Source of the DNA: Selaginella moellendorffii
Lineage: Eukaryota; Streptophyta; Lycopodiopsida; Selaginellales; Selaginellaceae
Length of the DNA stretch: 64,000 nt
Assembly (NCBI RefSeq): GCF_000143415.4
Contig: NW_003314409.1
Coordinates: 124,001 to 188,000, forward strand
Direction of reading: 5' to 3'
This document shows, piece by piece, positions 23,058-33,581 of this stretch; the first letter of the stretch is position 1, and each line of letters starts with the position of its first letter. The position numbers and the translations under genes are program-made. The notes beneath the pieces were generated by a model that saw only the letters and a program-made list of their open reading frames with translations, did no database searches and was not told where the DNA came from.

Positions 23058-23753
23058 TAAAATTCATGGAATTCCCGCGAAATAACTTCATAGATATGAT
23101 GATCATTGAAAGCCATAGTCTTCCATGGTTTATAAATTACTTGATCAAGGTGCGAGATCTCTTCCATGGTTTAGATTTTATTTGATAAAGGTCATCAAGG
23201 GCGTGACGTGAGAGAATCTGTTCGGGAATAATCTTGTGAGAGGGATGCTGACGCCGTGTCAGCAGACAGTGGTGCCAGCTCAGCTGGCCAGACATGTCAC
23301 ACGAATGATGTCCCCCTCAACTGCATTTTAAGATGATTGGTTTCTAGCCAAAGTATCGCTACGCTTGATTTAGTAGAGCGTGCTAAGGCCAAACTAAACA
23401 AATATCTATATTTGAATGGACGCGTCGACGTGGGGTTCGAATCCTGCCAACACAAAATCTTGAAACGAAGGGCGTTTAAAAAAGTATTTTTTCTTTTAAT
23501 CTTTTCAAACTCTCTCCCTGGCTCGACGCTCGACGCTCGACGCTCTCTGTGAGTTCTTGGTTCTTTGTTCTTTTTTCTTCTCGCGAGAGAGAGAGAGAGA
23601 GGGAGGGAGAGCGGAGGCGCCGTGCCACTGGGGTGCTGCTCTTGGGAGGAGGGATTCGGCCCATTGGGGATGGAGGCGGCGAGCATTCCAGCGGATTGGC
23701 GGTGGATTCTTTGATCGAGGATCTTGGAGGTGAGGGAAGAAAGAGCTCCGGCT
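23058..23753. other. Intergenic region with a (GA)n leader tract
   Basis: No gene seen. Contains a lone tRNA T-arm-like GGTTCGAATCC at about 23436-23446 without a cloverleaf, and a GA/GGGA-rich tract at 23584-23612 that probably lies in the 5' UTR of the next gene. Confidence 0.5.
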
Positions 23754-24734
23754 ATGGCGTCCGTTGGAGCGCTTGGAATCGGGCTTAGCATTGTCTTTGG
23801 CGTCTTTCTTGTGCTGCTACTGGCGGAGCTCTACTATCTCCTCTTCTGGAAGCGCAGATCTCTCATTGCGAGCTCGCGCGTCACGAGCGCCAGCGTCGCG
23901 CCGAATGATCCTTCTCGACCAGAGGTGGTAATGGGGGAAGGAGGAGGAGGAGGATCGAGCGAGACGGCGTTCGTGGCCAAGATGTTCGAGAGCCGCGGGC
24001 TTGGATCGCAGATTGGGATGATGCTGGATGGGGGCGAGTGTGTTCTTGCGCCGCCCAGGCTGCTCTTCACGATCAAGGAGGAGGCGCGGGAGGATCTCGT
24101 GGACTCCGCCGAGGACGCGCTCAAATCCTCGTCCATCCGGCTCAAGCGCGGGGGTGCCGGGCACGTCGTGGTGGAGGTGATCCAGCCCGACGTTCCGGAT
24201 GTCCGCGAGCGCGAGAGAGGGCTTCTCCACGTTTGCTCCTCGTCGTCGTGCGAGGAATCTGGGAGCTCCTCCTCGTCTGGGGCATCGGAAGATCAGGACT
24301 TGGGCGATCATCGCCCAGCAGCGGCGGCGACAGAGATTTCTCTCGCGGTGGATCGTCCCCCACTCCCGGCATCCGCGGTGGTGGATGTGATCGAGGAAGA
24401 GGAAGAGATGTCCTCCGCGACGCCATTCGTGACGCCGCCATCGTCTCCAGCATTCTCCACGCCCCCCTCGTCGCCCGATCGCCCCCAGATGTGGGCGAGG
24501 CCACCGCCACCACCGCGGCCGCCGCGATTGTCGTACGAATCGCCGCCATCGCCACCGCTGCTGCCAATGCCGGTGCCTGTGTCGAGCGACGCTCCTCCCG
24601 CGGCAATGACGCCATTGTCAGTGTCCTCTTCCTCGCCGGGCAGGAGGAGCAGCAGCAGAGCCACTGCCAGCGCTTGCAGCAGGGATTCCTTCTCGTCCGC
24701 CGCGGCGATGCGATCGTCCCGGCAATCCCCATGA
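23754..24734 (+). CDS. Plant single-TM proline-rich protein, function unknown
   Basis: Single exon, 326 residues from ATG 23754. One N-terminal membrane span (about residues 6-28) ends in LLAELYYLLFWKRR, a signature I recognise from a family of small plant transmembrane proteins of unknown function. The rest is probably cytosolic and low-complexity, with an acidic DVIEEEEEM followed by TPFVTPPSSPAFSTPPSSP, a Ser/Pro pattern typical of phosphorylated linkers. The C-terminus is Ser-rich. No catalytic domain is visible. The ATG was chosen because it directly precedes the hydrophobic segment. Confidence 0.75.
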   Translation: MASVGALGIGLSIVFGVFLVLLLAELYYLLFWKRRSLIASSRVTSASVAPNDPSRPEVVMGEGGGGGSSETAFVAKMFESRGLGSQIGMMLDGGECVLAPPRLLFTIKEEAREDLVDSAEDALKSSSIRLKRGGAGHVVVEVIQPDVPDVRERERGLLHVCSSSSCEESGSSSSSGASEDQDLGDHRPAAAATEISLAVDRPPLPASAVVDVIEEEEEMSSATPFVTPPSSPAFSTPPSSPDRPQMWARPPPPPRPPRLSYESPPSPPLLPMPVPVSSDAPPAAMTPLSVSSSSPGRRSSSRATASACSRDSFSSAAAMRSSRQSP

Positions 24735-25229
24735 GCGATCGATCGCCAGTGCCGGCCTACTCGATCGATTCGATCGAGGGTAGGGAGGGATCGCTCCACA
24801 CATCCATTACAACAGTGATCGATTTGGACGAGAAGGGAAGGAATGACCGATCTGGACGAGAAGGAAGGAGGAATCTCGGCGATTTGTTTGACGTGATTGA
24901 TCTTGACAATGTTGGTTGTTTTTCTTCGCAAAAGGAGAAATAGCATAGCTACTCTACGAGGCGAGCGAGCTTTATAGTAGCTAGTGTACAGATTACTACT
25001 AGTACTATACCTAGGAAAGACGCTCTTTACGTTAATTCCTCTCTTGTTCCCTGGGCCCTCTCCCTCCCCTGGTTGATCCTCGCATAGGACAAAATCATGT
25101 TGTCGCCTGCTAAGCTACAGTCAACTTTAGTCAACTCTAGTAAACGATACGTCTAAAATTACCGTTAGAAGTCAAGTCAATCAGTCCAGATAAGTAGTCA
25201 ATCCTACTCAGTCAACGGACGCTGAATGG
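24735..25229. other. Intergenic region between convergent genes
   Basis: Holds the 3' flanks of the TM protein (+) and the transporter (-). Repeated short TCAA/GTCAA motifs occur at 25120-25215. No gene seen. Confidence 0.5.
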
Positions 25230-26755
25230 TCAATGCGCGAGCTTTCTAATGGACGCGATGGTTCCCACAATGGCGAGCACCACGCCGGCCACGCCGGATA
25301 GCACAGTCAACGCGAGCTCGTGCCGGGGTGCCCTCTGGGTACCGAAGATCTTCACGAAAAAGATGGCTGGCAGGATGACGCAGGTGGTAACGCTGATGCC
25401 CGACCCGATCAACGCTACCGTCGTCTCGAACGCCGGGACCGCCAGCGCCAGCAGCAGCACCACCGCCATGATCGCGCTCCTCACCAAGACGCTGCTCCAG
25501 CTCCGCCAGGCTCCGTCACCGCCACCGCCGCCGCCGGAGAGCGATGGTGGCGACGGAATGAGAGATTCCATGTGTACTGCCAGGGTATTGACGACGAGCG
25601 CGTACTTGGTGAGAGGGATGAGCACTACCAGGAACAGCACCAGCTTGGCCACCGCGAGCTCCTTGGGCAGGCTGAGAGTCACCTGGGACTGGATCGAGGA
25701 GCCAAACATGGTGGCGCCCGCGATCGCCACCACCACGTAGATCAGCGTCGCGATGGAGAAGCTTAGAGCAGCCACCTGCGAGATGAGACGATCAGATGGT
25801 TCTTTAGAACCTTTCCCGATCGATGGAGAGCTTCTAAAGAGAAAGTTCGTCACCTTTGGGTACTGCGATGGATCTTTCATGGAGCTGTAGATCCTGGGAA
25901 GGATCACGTGTCCCGAGTAGCAAAATGCGTAGAGGCCAGCGACTTCGGCGAGCTTTGTCGGATTCACGAGCGCGATCGAGTGGTGGAATCCAATCCCGTC
26001 GACTATCCCGGCCCAGAGAACTCCCAGGACGATGATCAAGTAAGTTGCGATTCCACCCAGCGAGACATACGAGAGCCAGCTCAAGTCTCTCACCCAGATG
26101 ATCGGAAGAACCGCGAGCACGCCGGCGATGGGGAGGAACTGCGTAGGCGCGAGCTCCAGCCACGGGAGATGGACACCTGCGTGTGGGAAGATCCTGACTA
26201 AGTTGTCACGCAACGAGATTGTGAAGCCCACCAGCGATCCCAGGATCTCCAAGTCAACGATCGCGGCGACGAAGGTCCGCCCGGTTCTCCCGAACGCCAG
26301 AGCTGCGACTTGCTGGAAGGTGGATGTTCCAGGTTTGCTTCCAAGGCATCGGGCGAGGATGTAGGCCGTGTAGCAAAAGATTGCGCCGCACGAGAAGAGG
26401 ACGATCAGGCCGAGCCATCCGCCATTGTGGAGAGAGTATGGACACGAGAGCATCCCCAGACCTGGAAGAAGCAAGCGATTAATCGAAGAGAGACAGGAGA
26501 AATTCGAGAAGAAGAGGAGGACTTTTGGAATTTCTCCGGGAAAAGGAAGTGCAGAGAGCAATCGAGAAGATCTAGCAATCGAGGAAGGAGCGAGCTATAA
26601 TTACCAACGAGAGTTCCTACGTTGTTGAAAAGCGCTTGGAAGAAGGAGCTTCGTCCTTGTTCTTCTTGCAATTCATCGCCATGCTCGAGATCTTGCGGGA
26701 CGAGGAGGGGCTCCTTCGACCCACATTCCATAATTTCTCTATGCCCTAATTCCAT
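25230..26755 (-). CDS. AVT-type vacuolar amino-acid transporter (AAAP family)
   Basis: Three exons on the minus strand: 26605-26755, 25854-26461, 25230-25775 (434 residues). The 78-nt second intron is in frame and stop-free, so an unspliced reading would add 26 residues; its GTGACG...CTCGCAG borders and the family alignment favour splicing. The N-terminus is hydrophilic with an acidic EPLLVPQDLEHGDELQEEQ segment typical of AVT1-like carriers. The core opens with NNVGTLVGLGMLSCPYSLHN, the first AAAP transmembrane signature, and about eleven spans follow. Such carriers move neutral amino acids across the tonoplast with protons. Its start codon lies 48 bp from that of TAF12 on the other strand. 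Confidence 0.88.
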
Positions 26756-26803
26756 GGCAAAATATTTAGCTCTGTCCCCATTCTAGGGCTTGGCGAGGCG
26801 GGC

Positions 26804-27380
26804 ATGGCGAGCGCGCCCAGCGATGGAGCTCCTCCTCCCGCGACACAGCAATCCAGCGGCGGAATCCCATCATCCGCAGCTCCAGCAACGGTAGGATCGG
26901 CTGCCTCGGCGTCTGCGCCATCGCCGGCCGCCTCTGGATCAGGGCCGCCGCCCGGATCTCAGCTCCCAGTCGCGACGCAATCGGCAGTTCCGATCCCTCA
27001 GGCGGCTACATCGGTGGGGGGACTGGGATCGCCAGGACTGATGGCCGGGCAGCAGCAAAATCCCGCGGTGGGATCGCAGCCTCCAGGTCAGAATTTCTCT
27101 TCGCTCCAGCCCCAGCAGCAGCAGCAGCTCATCCAGAACGCGGTCTACCAGCAAAAGATGCGGCAGAGGGTGATGGTTCCACAGCAGCAGCAAGCTCCTC
27201 GCGGCGTGGCTGCTGGGAGGCCTTCCCAGGCGCCGGCGCCCACCAGCAACGTCTACTCGCAAGCGGTGTCGTCGCCCATCGGTGGTGGCGCCGCCGCCAC
27301 CTCCATGCAGCAGCAGCTTGCGCAGAGGATAAGCTCGCAGCAAAGGCCGCAGCAGATGGCCGCGCAGAATGGGCAGACCA

Positions 27381-27415
<35 letters not shown>

Positions 27416-28921
27416 GCCAGCGCTCTCAGCGCCACCGCGATTCGATCTTCCATGTATCCCTCGCAGACCACCAACATGCAGCAGTACATGACGCAGCAGG
27501 GATTGCGGCATCCATCCATGCTCAATGGCCAGGCTTCAACAATGCAAGTAAGTTCTTCCTTTTTTCTCTATTTAGTGTTCTTTCTTTCCCTTGTTTTTTC
27601 TCTTGTGTTTTTCCCGAATTCTCTCTCTCTCTCTTTTTTTTCCACTAGGTATTTTGGTAGTTCTTATTCTTTGCAAGTTTGTGATTCACTGCTTTAATAT
27701 TGATCGTCCTGATTTGGAACTCTCTTATAGCAGGTGAGGCAAAAGCAAGCGCAAGCACAATTCCAGCCAGCAGGGATTCAGGGGCTGCACCAGATGATGA
27801 GTCCTCTCGGGAGACCCTCCGGAATGCTCCAAGCGCAACGAGCACAAGGCAACGTTCGTGCGCAGCAGCAGCAGCAACAACAGCCGCAGCAGCAGCAGCC
27901 GCAGCAGCAGCTAACTTCTCCTCAGGTAGATGCGAGTTTTTCTTTTACGGATGATAACTTTGATCATGGTCTTCAGAGGTTGCAATCCGGCCAGGTTGCA
28001 AGAGCGCCATCTCCTGCACAGCTTGCTTATCAGATGCAAACGCCCCTGCAGCAGCAGCAGCAGCAGCAACCGTGGTCCAAACAGCTTTCCGCTGCGCAGT
28101 ATCAGCACTTGAGGCCAGTCCAGCAATTATCTCCACAGCAGTTTCAACAGCAGCAGCAGCAGCAGCAATTAAGACAGCTCCAGAGGCCTCTAGTGTCCCC
28201 GGGTGCCAATTTTAATCCTCAGGCTGCTGGAACACCGGCGCCAGTTAACCAGCCACCGGAGCCAACCAACAGAATCCTGGGCAAGCGGAGCATTCAGGAG
28301 CTTGTCACGCAGGTACATGCAATGCTTTCTTCTCGCTTGTGACAAACCTTTTCATTCCGTTTCCTTTTCTTTCAGGTGGATGCCAAAGAGAAGCTTGAGC
28401 CGGAAGTGGAGGATGCTTTGCTGGAGATAGCCGACGATTTCATCGAAACGGTATACAGCAATACATTTTTGCTGGAAGCCTTCTAATCTTCCTCTTCCAT
28501 TCGGTGGAATCAGGTGACGACGTTCGCCTGTGCTCTTGCAAAGCATAGAAAATCTACGGTTTTGGAAGCCAAGGACGTGCTTTTGCACTTAGGTACGGCC
28601 GAGCTCTCTCACAGGGAGTAACTTTAACTCTGTGCCTGGGGATTTGCAGAGAGGAACTGGCGAATCACACTTCCGGGCTTTGGTGGCGAAGAGTACAGAA
28701 CGTACAAGAAACCCGTAAGCGCAATCTTCGTTTTTTCAGTGTATTAAGACGATGGAGATTTGCAGGTAGCTAGCGACGTCCACAAACAGCGCTTGGCAGT
28801 GATCAAAAAGTCACAAGCGGCCTCACCAGCAGAACCAAAAGCCGCCATCGGCAGTCCTCCAGGAATGAAACTGCCTGCTGCGTCGCCAATCCAGTCTCCT
28901 CCTGGATCCAGAATGGGATAG
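26804..28921 (+). CDS. TAF12: TFIID/SAGA subunit TAF12 (histone-fold protein)
   Basis: Exons 26804-27547, 27734-28312, 28376-28450, 28514-28592, 28650-28714, 28766-28921 (565 residues). TAF12 pairs with TAF4 in TFIID and with ADA1 in SAGA through an H2B-like histone fold. The fold is spread over the small 3' exons: [40 protein letters not shown], and [20 protein letters not shown] followed by LPGF. The first 420 residues are Ala/Pro- and Gln-rich, with a (CAG)n run at about 27385-27413. Exon 2 may begin at 27731 or 27734 (TAGCAG tandem acceptor). An in-frame 51-nt stretch, 27926-27976, has GT...AG borders and intron-like T-richness and may be a spliced intron, which would shorten the protein by 17 residues. 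Confidence 0.93.
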
Positions 28922-29074
28922 ACACCCAAATTTTTCTTCTCCTGTAAACTAACACAGTGATCTGTATAGAGAACTCCCGCCAGGACGATTGTGATGGAAG
29001 TTCTTTGCCGGAAACGATGTAAATCCCCCGAGCCTGAGGCAGTTAAGAGGCTGATAGAAAAAGCTTCCCGCAAG

Positions 29075-29900
29075 CTAGTCTCGTCGCTGGGAGAAAACCT
29101 TCGGTTTGAGCTTGTGAACTAGTAGCGGTACGATGAAAGCTGCCACGAACGCTGCGAGGAACGGATCTTAGCAAAGAATAAAAGGTAAGCTTGCCGAGAA
29201 CCTATGTATGTGACTGTGGCTCCCGAGGCTGCCCTTCCAACAGCAGCTGCCAAGTACAAGAAAACCACAACCTGGGATTCATAGAGATCAATGAGATGTT
29301 GTCAAGGCAAAGACAATGACAAAGAAACAAATACGATCATAGAGATCACGAGATGTTGTCAAGCCAAAGACAAGGAAGAAATACCTTGAAGAAAAGCTTG
29401 TAATCGGAGCCACTAGCTGCCACTCGGAGGACTCCCTCAGTAGCGCCAACCGTGTTGGCAATGCATGCCGCGATGGAGGTCGCACACTCTTCCGAGACTT
29501 GCCACTCGAGAGGATCGACCGGGACCCTGGAAGAGAAAACGATGAGTTCTTCAAGCTCTAAGAAAAGGAGACAAACAATCGCGCGAGGAGTAGCCAAAGT
29601 GATTTGTATCATCGCAAAGAAAATTGGAGATGCAAGCACTTACGCGATGTTGAAATTCCGGAACGCCAGGCCCAGAATCGCGAGCGACGAGACCAGAACG
29701 ATGACAACATCGCAGGTCAGCGACACGAGGCTGCAATTCCTGGCCGTGCAGTGGTAATACAGGAGGCTGCCGCAAGCGAGCACCAGCGCCGATAACCCTG
29801 GCCTCTTCCACAGCAGCAGCGATCGCAATGGTGAAATCTCCGCCATGGCGCTGGCGCTGGCGCCGCCGCCGCCGCCACTGCTGCCGCCGCATTCGTTCAT
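29075..29900 (-). CDS. Reticulon-like protein (RTNLB)
   Basis: Four minus-strand exons: 29644-29900, 29385-29526, 29202-29271, 29075-29151 (181 residues). Reticulons bend tubular ER membrane through two hydrophobic hairpins. The domain starts with LLLWKRPGLSALVLACGSLL, the plant reticulon opening, followed by a second hydrophobic stretch (VVIVLVSSLAILGLAF). A loop runs to DYKLFFKVVVFLYLAAAVG, then TYIAFVAAFIVPLLVHKLKP. The N-terminal extension is short and Gly-rich, so this is a minimal family member. The C-terminus lacks a KKxx signal and ends RRD. The stop codon lies 153 bp from that of convergent TAF12, so the 3' UTRs probably overlap. Confidence 0.88.
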
Positions 29901-29960
29901 CCGCCCCGGATCCACAAACCCTAAAAATCCATCCCCACGCGCAAGAACAAGGAAGAAGAT

Positions 29961-31976
29961 TTAAAGCGCCAACTCCTGTTCATCCGAGAGCATATTCGAG
30001 ATGAGAATGTAGGGAGATTCCACGTCCGTACATGGCTGGCCCAGCGCCATGGCAGCCACGCGGTTGGCCCGTACGACGTCCATATGAACCCTACACGCGC
30101 CCAAGATCATCGTCCACGCCACCTCCACCGGCTCGTAGGGCATGGCGGCGATGAGCTCCTCCGCGCGATCGATCTTCCCAGCGCGCGCCAGGAGATCCAC
30201 CATGCATCGAAAGTGCTCGTCGCTTGGATCCACGCCGTGATCGCCGATCATCGAGTGGAAATTCTCGCGCGCCTCGCGAAGGCGGCCCTGGTGGCTGCAC
30301 GAGTAGAAGAGGCACTGGAAGCTCACCTGGGAAAGCGCTATGGCGTCCAAGGCGGCGGCGCGGAGGATCTCCACGGCGGCGGCGTGGCGGCCGTGGTGCG
30401 CGTAAGCTCCCGCCATGGCGTTCCAGCACACCACGTCCTTGCGCGGGATGGCAGCGAAGATCTCGCTCGCGACCGCGAGGCTGCCGCATTTGCCGTAGAG
30501 ATTGACGAGCACGGATCCAAGCACCGCGTCTGGAGTGATCCCCAGCGCCGCGATCATCTCCTGGTGGATGTGCGCGCCCTCCTTGATCGATCCCAGGCTC
30601 GCGCACGCGTCCAGCGCGCTGATTAGCGCGACGCGATTGAGATCCAGGCCCTCGAGCCGCGTGTGGCGAAAGAGATCCAGCGCTTCTCTTCCCCGCCCCC
30701 TCTCCGTGAGCGCTGTGATCATCACTGTCCACGAGAACATGTCCCGCGACTCCATCCGCGAGAAGATCTCCGCCGCCTCGTCGATCCACCCGGCGTTGAG
30801 ATACATCTTCACGATCGAGGTCTGGAGCACCACTCCCAGCGGTGATCCCGCCGCCGCGAGCTCCAGATAGATCGCGCGGCCGCGCTCCAGCGTGGCGCGG
30901 TCGTGGAGCGAGCTAAGAACCCTAGCGAAGGTCCCTTCGTCGGGAAGGATCTCGCGTGCCCGCATTTGCTGGATCAGCTCCAGCGCGCGATCGCCGCGGC
31001 CGGTCTGGGCGTAGACCGTGATCATCGCGTTGTAGAGACCGAGATCGGGGCGATCGATCGCCTGGAACGCGCGCTCGGCATCGCCCACGCTACCGCATCG
31101 CCCATACATGGCCACGATCTCGGCGCCAGTGGCGGGATCGATCGCTCCAGCGGCGAATTCGAGGATCTGGGCGTGCGCGATCCTGCCCTGGGCGAGATCG
31201 CCAGCGCCGGAGCACGCATCTAGCACCGAGCTAAACGTAATATCGTTTGGCATGACTCCTTCGAGCGCCATAGCCCGGAAGAGCCCTAGCGCGCGGGCGT
31301 GATCCCCGCGCTGGACGAACCCCGCGATGAGCGACGTCCACGCGATCACGCCGCGATCGAGCATGGCATCGAAGACCTCCATCGCGTCGCCGAGGCTGCC
31401 GCATCGCGCGTACATGTTGACGAGGCTGTTCTCCACCACGGCGTTGATCCGGAGGCCCTGGTGGACGATCCTGGCGTGCATCCATCGCCCCAGCGCGAGG
31501 TCTCGCGAGCTCGCGGCGATGCCGATCACCGCCGCGCAGGGGAAGATCGTGGGCTTGATCCCTTGCAGCTCCATCTTCCGGAAGAAGAACAGTGCCTCGA
31601 GCAAATGCCCATTCTGGGCAAACGCTACCACGAGAATCGTCCACGAGAAAGCGTTTGGGTTGGCGATGGATTGGAACGCCGCCATCGCTCGCGAGAGATC
31701 CCCGAGCTTGCCATACATTTCTATGGTAAGATTTGCCAGAAGTCTCTCGCGGCCGAGGCCGATCGCGAGGATGCGTTGGTGGAGGAGATTGGCATCGTGG
31801 GCATTTGTGTTGGTGCCGCATTCCCGGATCGCGCTGGCCAGGAGATCGCAGCGCTCGTCGTGATCTTGCGCTGCCTCTGCACGATCGAGCAGGCCCTGGA
31901 CGAGGGCGCTTCGCAGAGATGAGTAGCTCCGAGTGACCGATGGGAAGATCCAATTCTTCTTTCGTCCCAAGATCAT
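29961..31976 (-). CDS. Pentatricopeptide-repeat protein, PLS class
   Basis: Intronless, 671 residues from ATG 31976 (the preceding in-frame TTG was not used). The N-terminus (MILGRKKNWIFPSVTRSYSS) is basic and hydroxylated, like a mitochondrial presequence. PPR blocks follow, with LVNMYARCGSLGDAMEVFDA, VIAWTSLIAGFVQRGDHARA and LVNLYGKCGSLAVASEIFA. The C-terminus has an E-like segment (FRCMVDLLARAGKIDRAEEL, AWTMILGACRVHMDV) that stops shortly after ILISNMLSDEQEL, with no DYW domain. Likely an organellar RNA-binding protein; the target is unknown. Its stop codon is 60 bp upstream of the reticulon start on the same strand. Confidence 0.9.
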   Translation of the reverse strand: MILGRKKNWIFPSVTRSYSSLRSALVQGLLDRAEAAQDHDERCDLLASAIRECGTNTNAHDANLLHQRILAIGLGRERLLANLTIEMYGKLGDLSRAMAAFQSIANPNAFSWTILVVAFAQNGHLLEALFFFRKMELQGIKPTIFPCAAVIGIAASSRDLALGRWMHARIVHQGLRINAVVENSLVNMYARCGSLGDAMEVFDAMLDRGVIAWTSLIAGFVQRGDHARALGLFRAMALEGVMPNDITFSSVLDACSGAGDLAQGRIAHAQILEFAAGAIDPATGAEIVAMYGRCGSVGDAERAFQAIDRPDLGLYNAMITVYAQTGRGDRALELIQQMRAREILPDEGTFARVLSSLHDRATLERGRAIYLELAAAGSPLGVVLQTSIVKMYLNAGWIDEAAEIFSRMESRDMFSWTVMITALTERGRGREALDLFRHTRLEGLDLNRVALISALDACASLGSIKEGAHIHQEMIAALGITPDAVLGSVLVNLYGKCGSLAVASEIFAAIPRKDVVCWNAMAGAYAHHGRHAAAVEILRAAALDAIALSQVSFQCLFYSCSHQGRLREARENFHSMIGDHGVDPSDEHFRCMVDLLARAGKIDRAEELIAAMPYEPVEVAWTMILGACRVHMDVVRANRVAAMALGQPCTDVESPYILISNMLSDEQELAL

Positions 31977-32265
31977 CAAGCTATGGGTCTTGCGATGATA
32001 GTGCCAAGTTTCCAGGAAGTTTTTCTTTCTTCTTAGCTCCTCTCAAGTAAAATTTCTTGCCAAATTCTCGGCACTGAGATCTAAATCATGTGTAGGCTAC
32101 TCTCTTTCGCGATTCTCTTACCACCATTCTATACATTCTCCTCCGCGGCGTTCGCGTTCTCGTTCTCCCTGGGATTATCGTTTAGCCTCTCTTCCAGCGC
32201 CCGAGCCCCGCGTTCCCTGTATGAAATGAACTTCCTGAGAACTCCACCACTACGAGAAATCTGAT

Positions 32266-33483
32266 TTACCTTCGTCTTGAGGCTTCGATCGGATCCGATC
32301 CAGGCAGAGGTCCACTGCCATCGCCGCGATCGTCTTCCAAGTTTGCAGTGCTTTGATTCCTACGCCCGCACCAAAGCTTGTCGCAAAACGTCGCAACTGG
32401 ATACACGACTGGCCTGATGGAAAATCAAAACCAGAAGTGAATGAAAGATGGGTTGCGTGATTCTCAGTTACCTCATGAACTGCGGGAAGAAAGTCGAGAA
32501 CGCGAACTCGTCGCTGGAGTCGCCTTTCACGTTCTTGGCCTCGGGTTTGGTTTGATGGTATCGCAAGTAAATCCAGCTGATATAAGTTCCAGGAATGATG
32601 TAAGGGGCAGCGAGGAACGCATCCGGGACGACCAAGTAGAGTACTGCGAAGAATGCGACGAGCAAGGATGGAAACCACTGCACAAAAGCCAGACAGACGT
32701 TTCAACTTCTATAGTTCTAGAAGATATTCAGAGAACACCTTTGCACGTAGCTTGATTTTTGGGAGCTCGTAATCGGGCATAAGTTGCTTCACCGCAACGA
32801 GAAACCCTGCAAGCACTCCAGAGAATCCAGAGATTGGCACATACCTGAAAGGAAAGACGACGACTCAAAACCGGAGAGAAAAGAAAGAAGAAAAACTGAC
32901 AAGTATTTCCCCTGGCTCGTAACGTAGTACAAGAACACCGAGAGGGCAAAAGTGGTGATCGTAGTGAAGAAATTGACAAGGATGATGAACAGGGACATTC
33001 CTCTCGACGTCCATATAGGTTCCAGCAATTTCCCGAAGAAGACTATCCCAAGAACACTAGAAACAAGCTGCAATGATCCAACGTAGAAGCCAGTGTCAGT
33101 GACTGGAATCGACGAAAAGTCCTAGCACTGCGCTTACTTACACCCAGAAAAGTGTGCTCGAAGTAACCGGCAGTGACAACATTCCACGCGAATGGTATTG
33201 TTCTGGCGAATGGATCCCAGATCGTCAGCACGAAAGAAGCAAAGCAAGATAGAATTCCTCACCTCCCGGGAACCAATGCGAGGTACTCCACAGTCCAGGG
33301 AAGAACAAGCGCTAGAACATACCCCGTCGCAAATACCAGCGCCAGGCCTTTGGACAGGCGCGTGGATCCAAACAGCGACCAAGCTCCCTGGATGCAAATT
33401 ACGCAAATGCTGCTATAGATCTAGCGAAAAATGCGAGAGATCGAGAGATATTTCTTCCTTACATCGCCAGACGCTAGCGCCAT
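32266..33483 (-). CDS. TMEM115: TMEM115/rhomboid-like Golgi membrane protein (DUF1751)
   Basis: Seven minus-strand exons: 33463-33483, 33263-33387, 33142-33202, 32901-33067, 32739-32844, 32472-32677, 32266-32413 (277 residues). The first exon codes only seven residues (MALASGD). The family is a catalytically inactive rhomboid relative resident in the Golgi, involved in retrograde traffic and glycosylation in animals. Visible marks: LALVPGRTIPFAWNVVTAGY, FFGKLLEPIWTSRG, YVPISGFSGVLAGFLVAVKQ and IPGTYISWIYLRYHQTK. About five hydrophobic spans precede a polar tail. No rhomboid Ser-His dyad motif (GxSG plus AHxxG) is seen; GFSG is present without the partner. The start lies 98 bp from the divergent CNOT9 gene. 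Confidence 0.88.
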
Positions 33484-33581
33484 CGCTGTCTCGCAGCCCG
33501 GGAGCCCTAAGATGAGAATGGGCCATGGCCTAAATTTTTTCAAGTAGTAGACAACTTGGACGCTCTCCAAGGGTTTGTGTT

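Noticed and set aside
23350-23460. tRNA-like T-arm (GGTTCGAATCC) near 23436
   Set aside because: The arm folds but I find no matching acceptor stem or D-arm at the correct spacing. At most a tRNA-derived relic.
25776-25853. In-frame extension of the transporter through the 78-nt intron
   Set aside because: The stretch has GT-AG borders, intron-like composition, and interrupts a conserved region of the AAAP fold.
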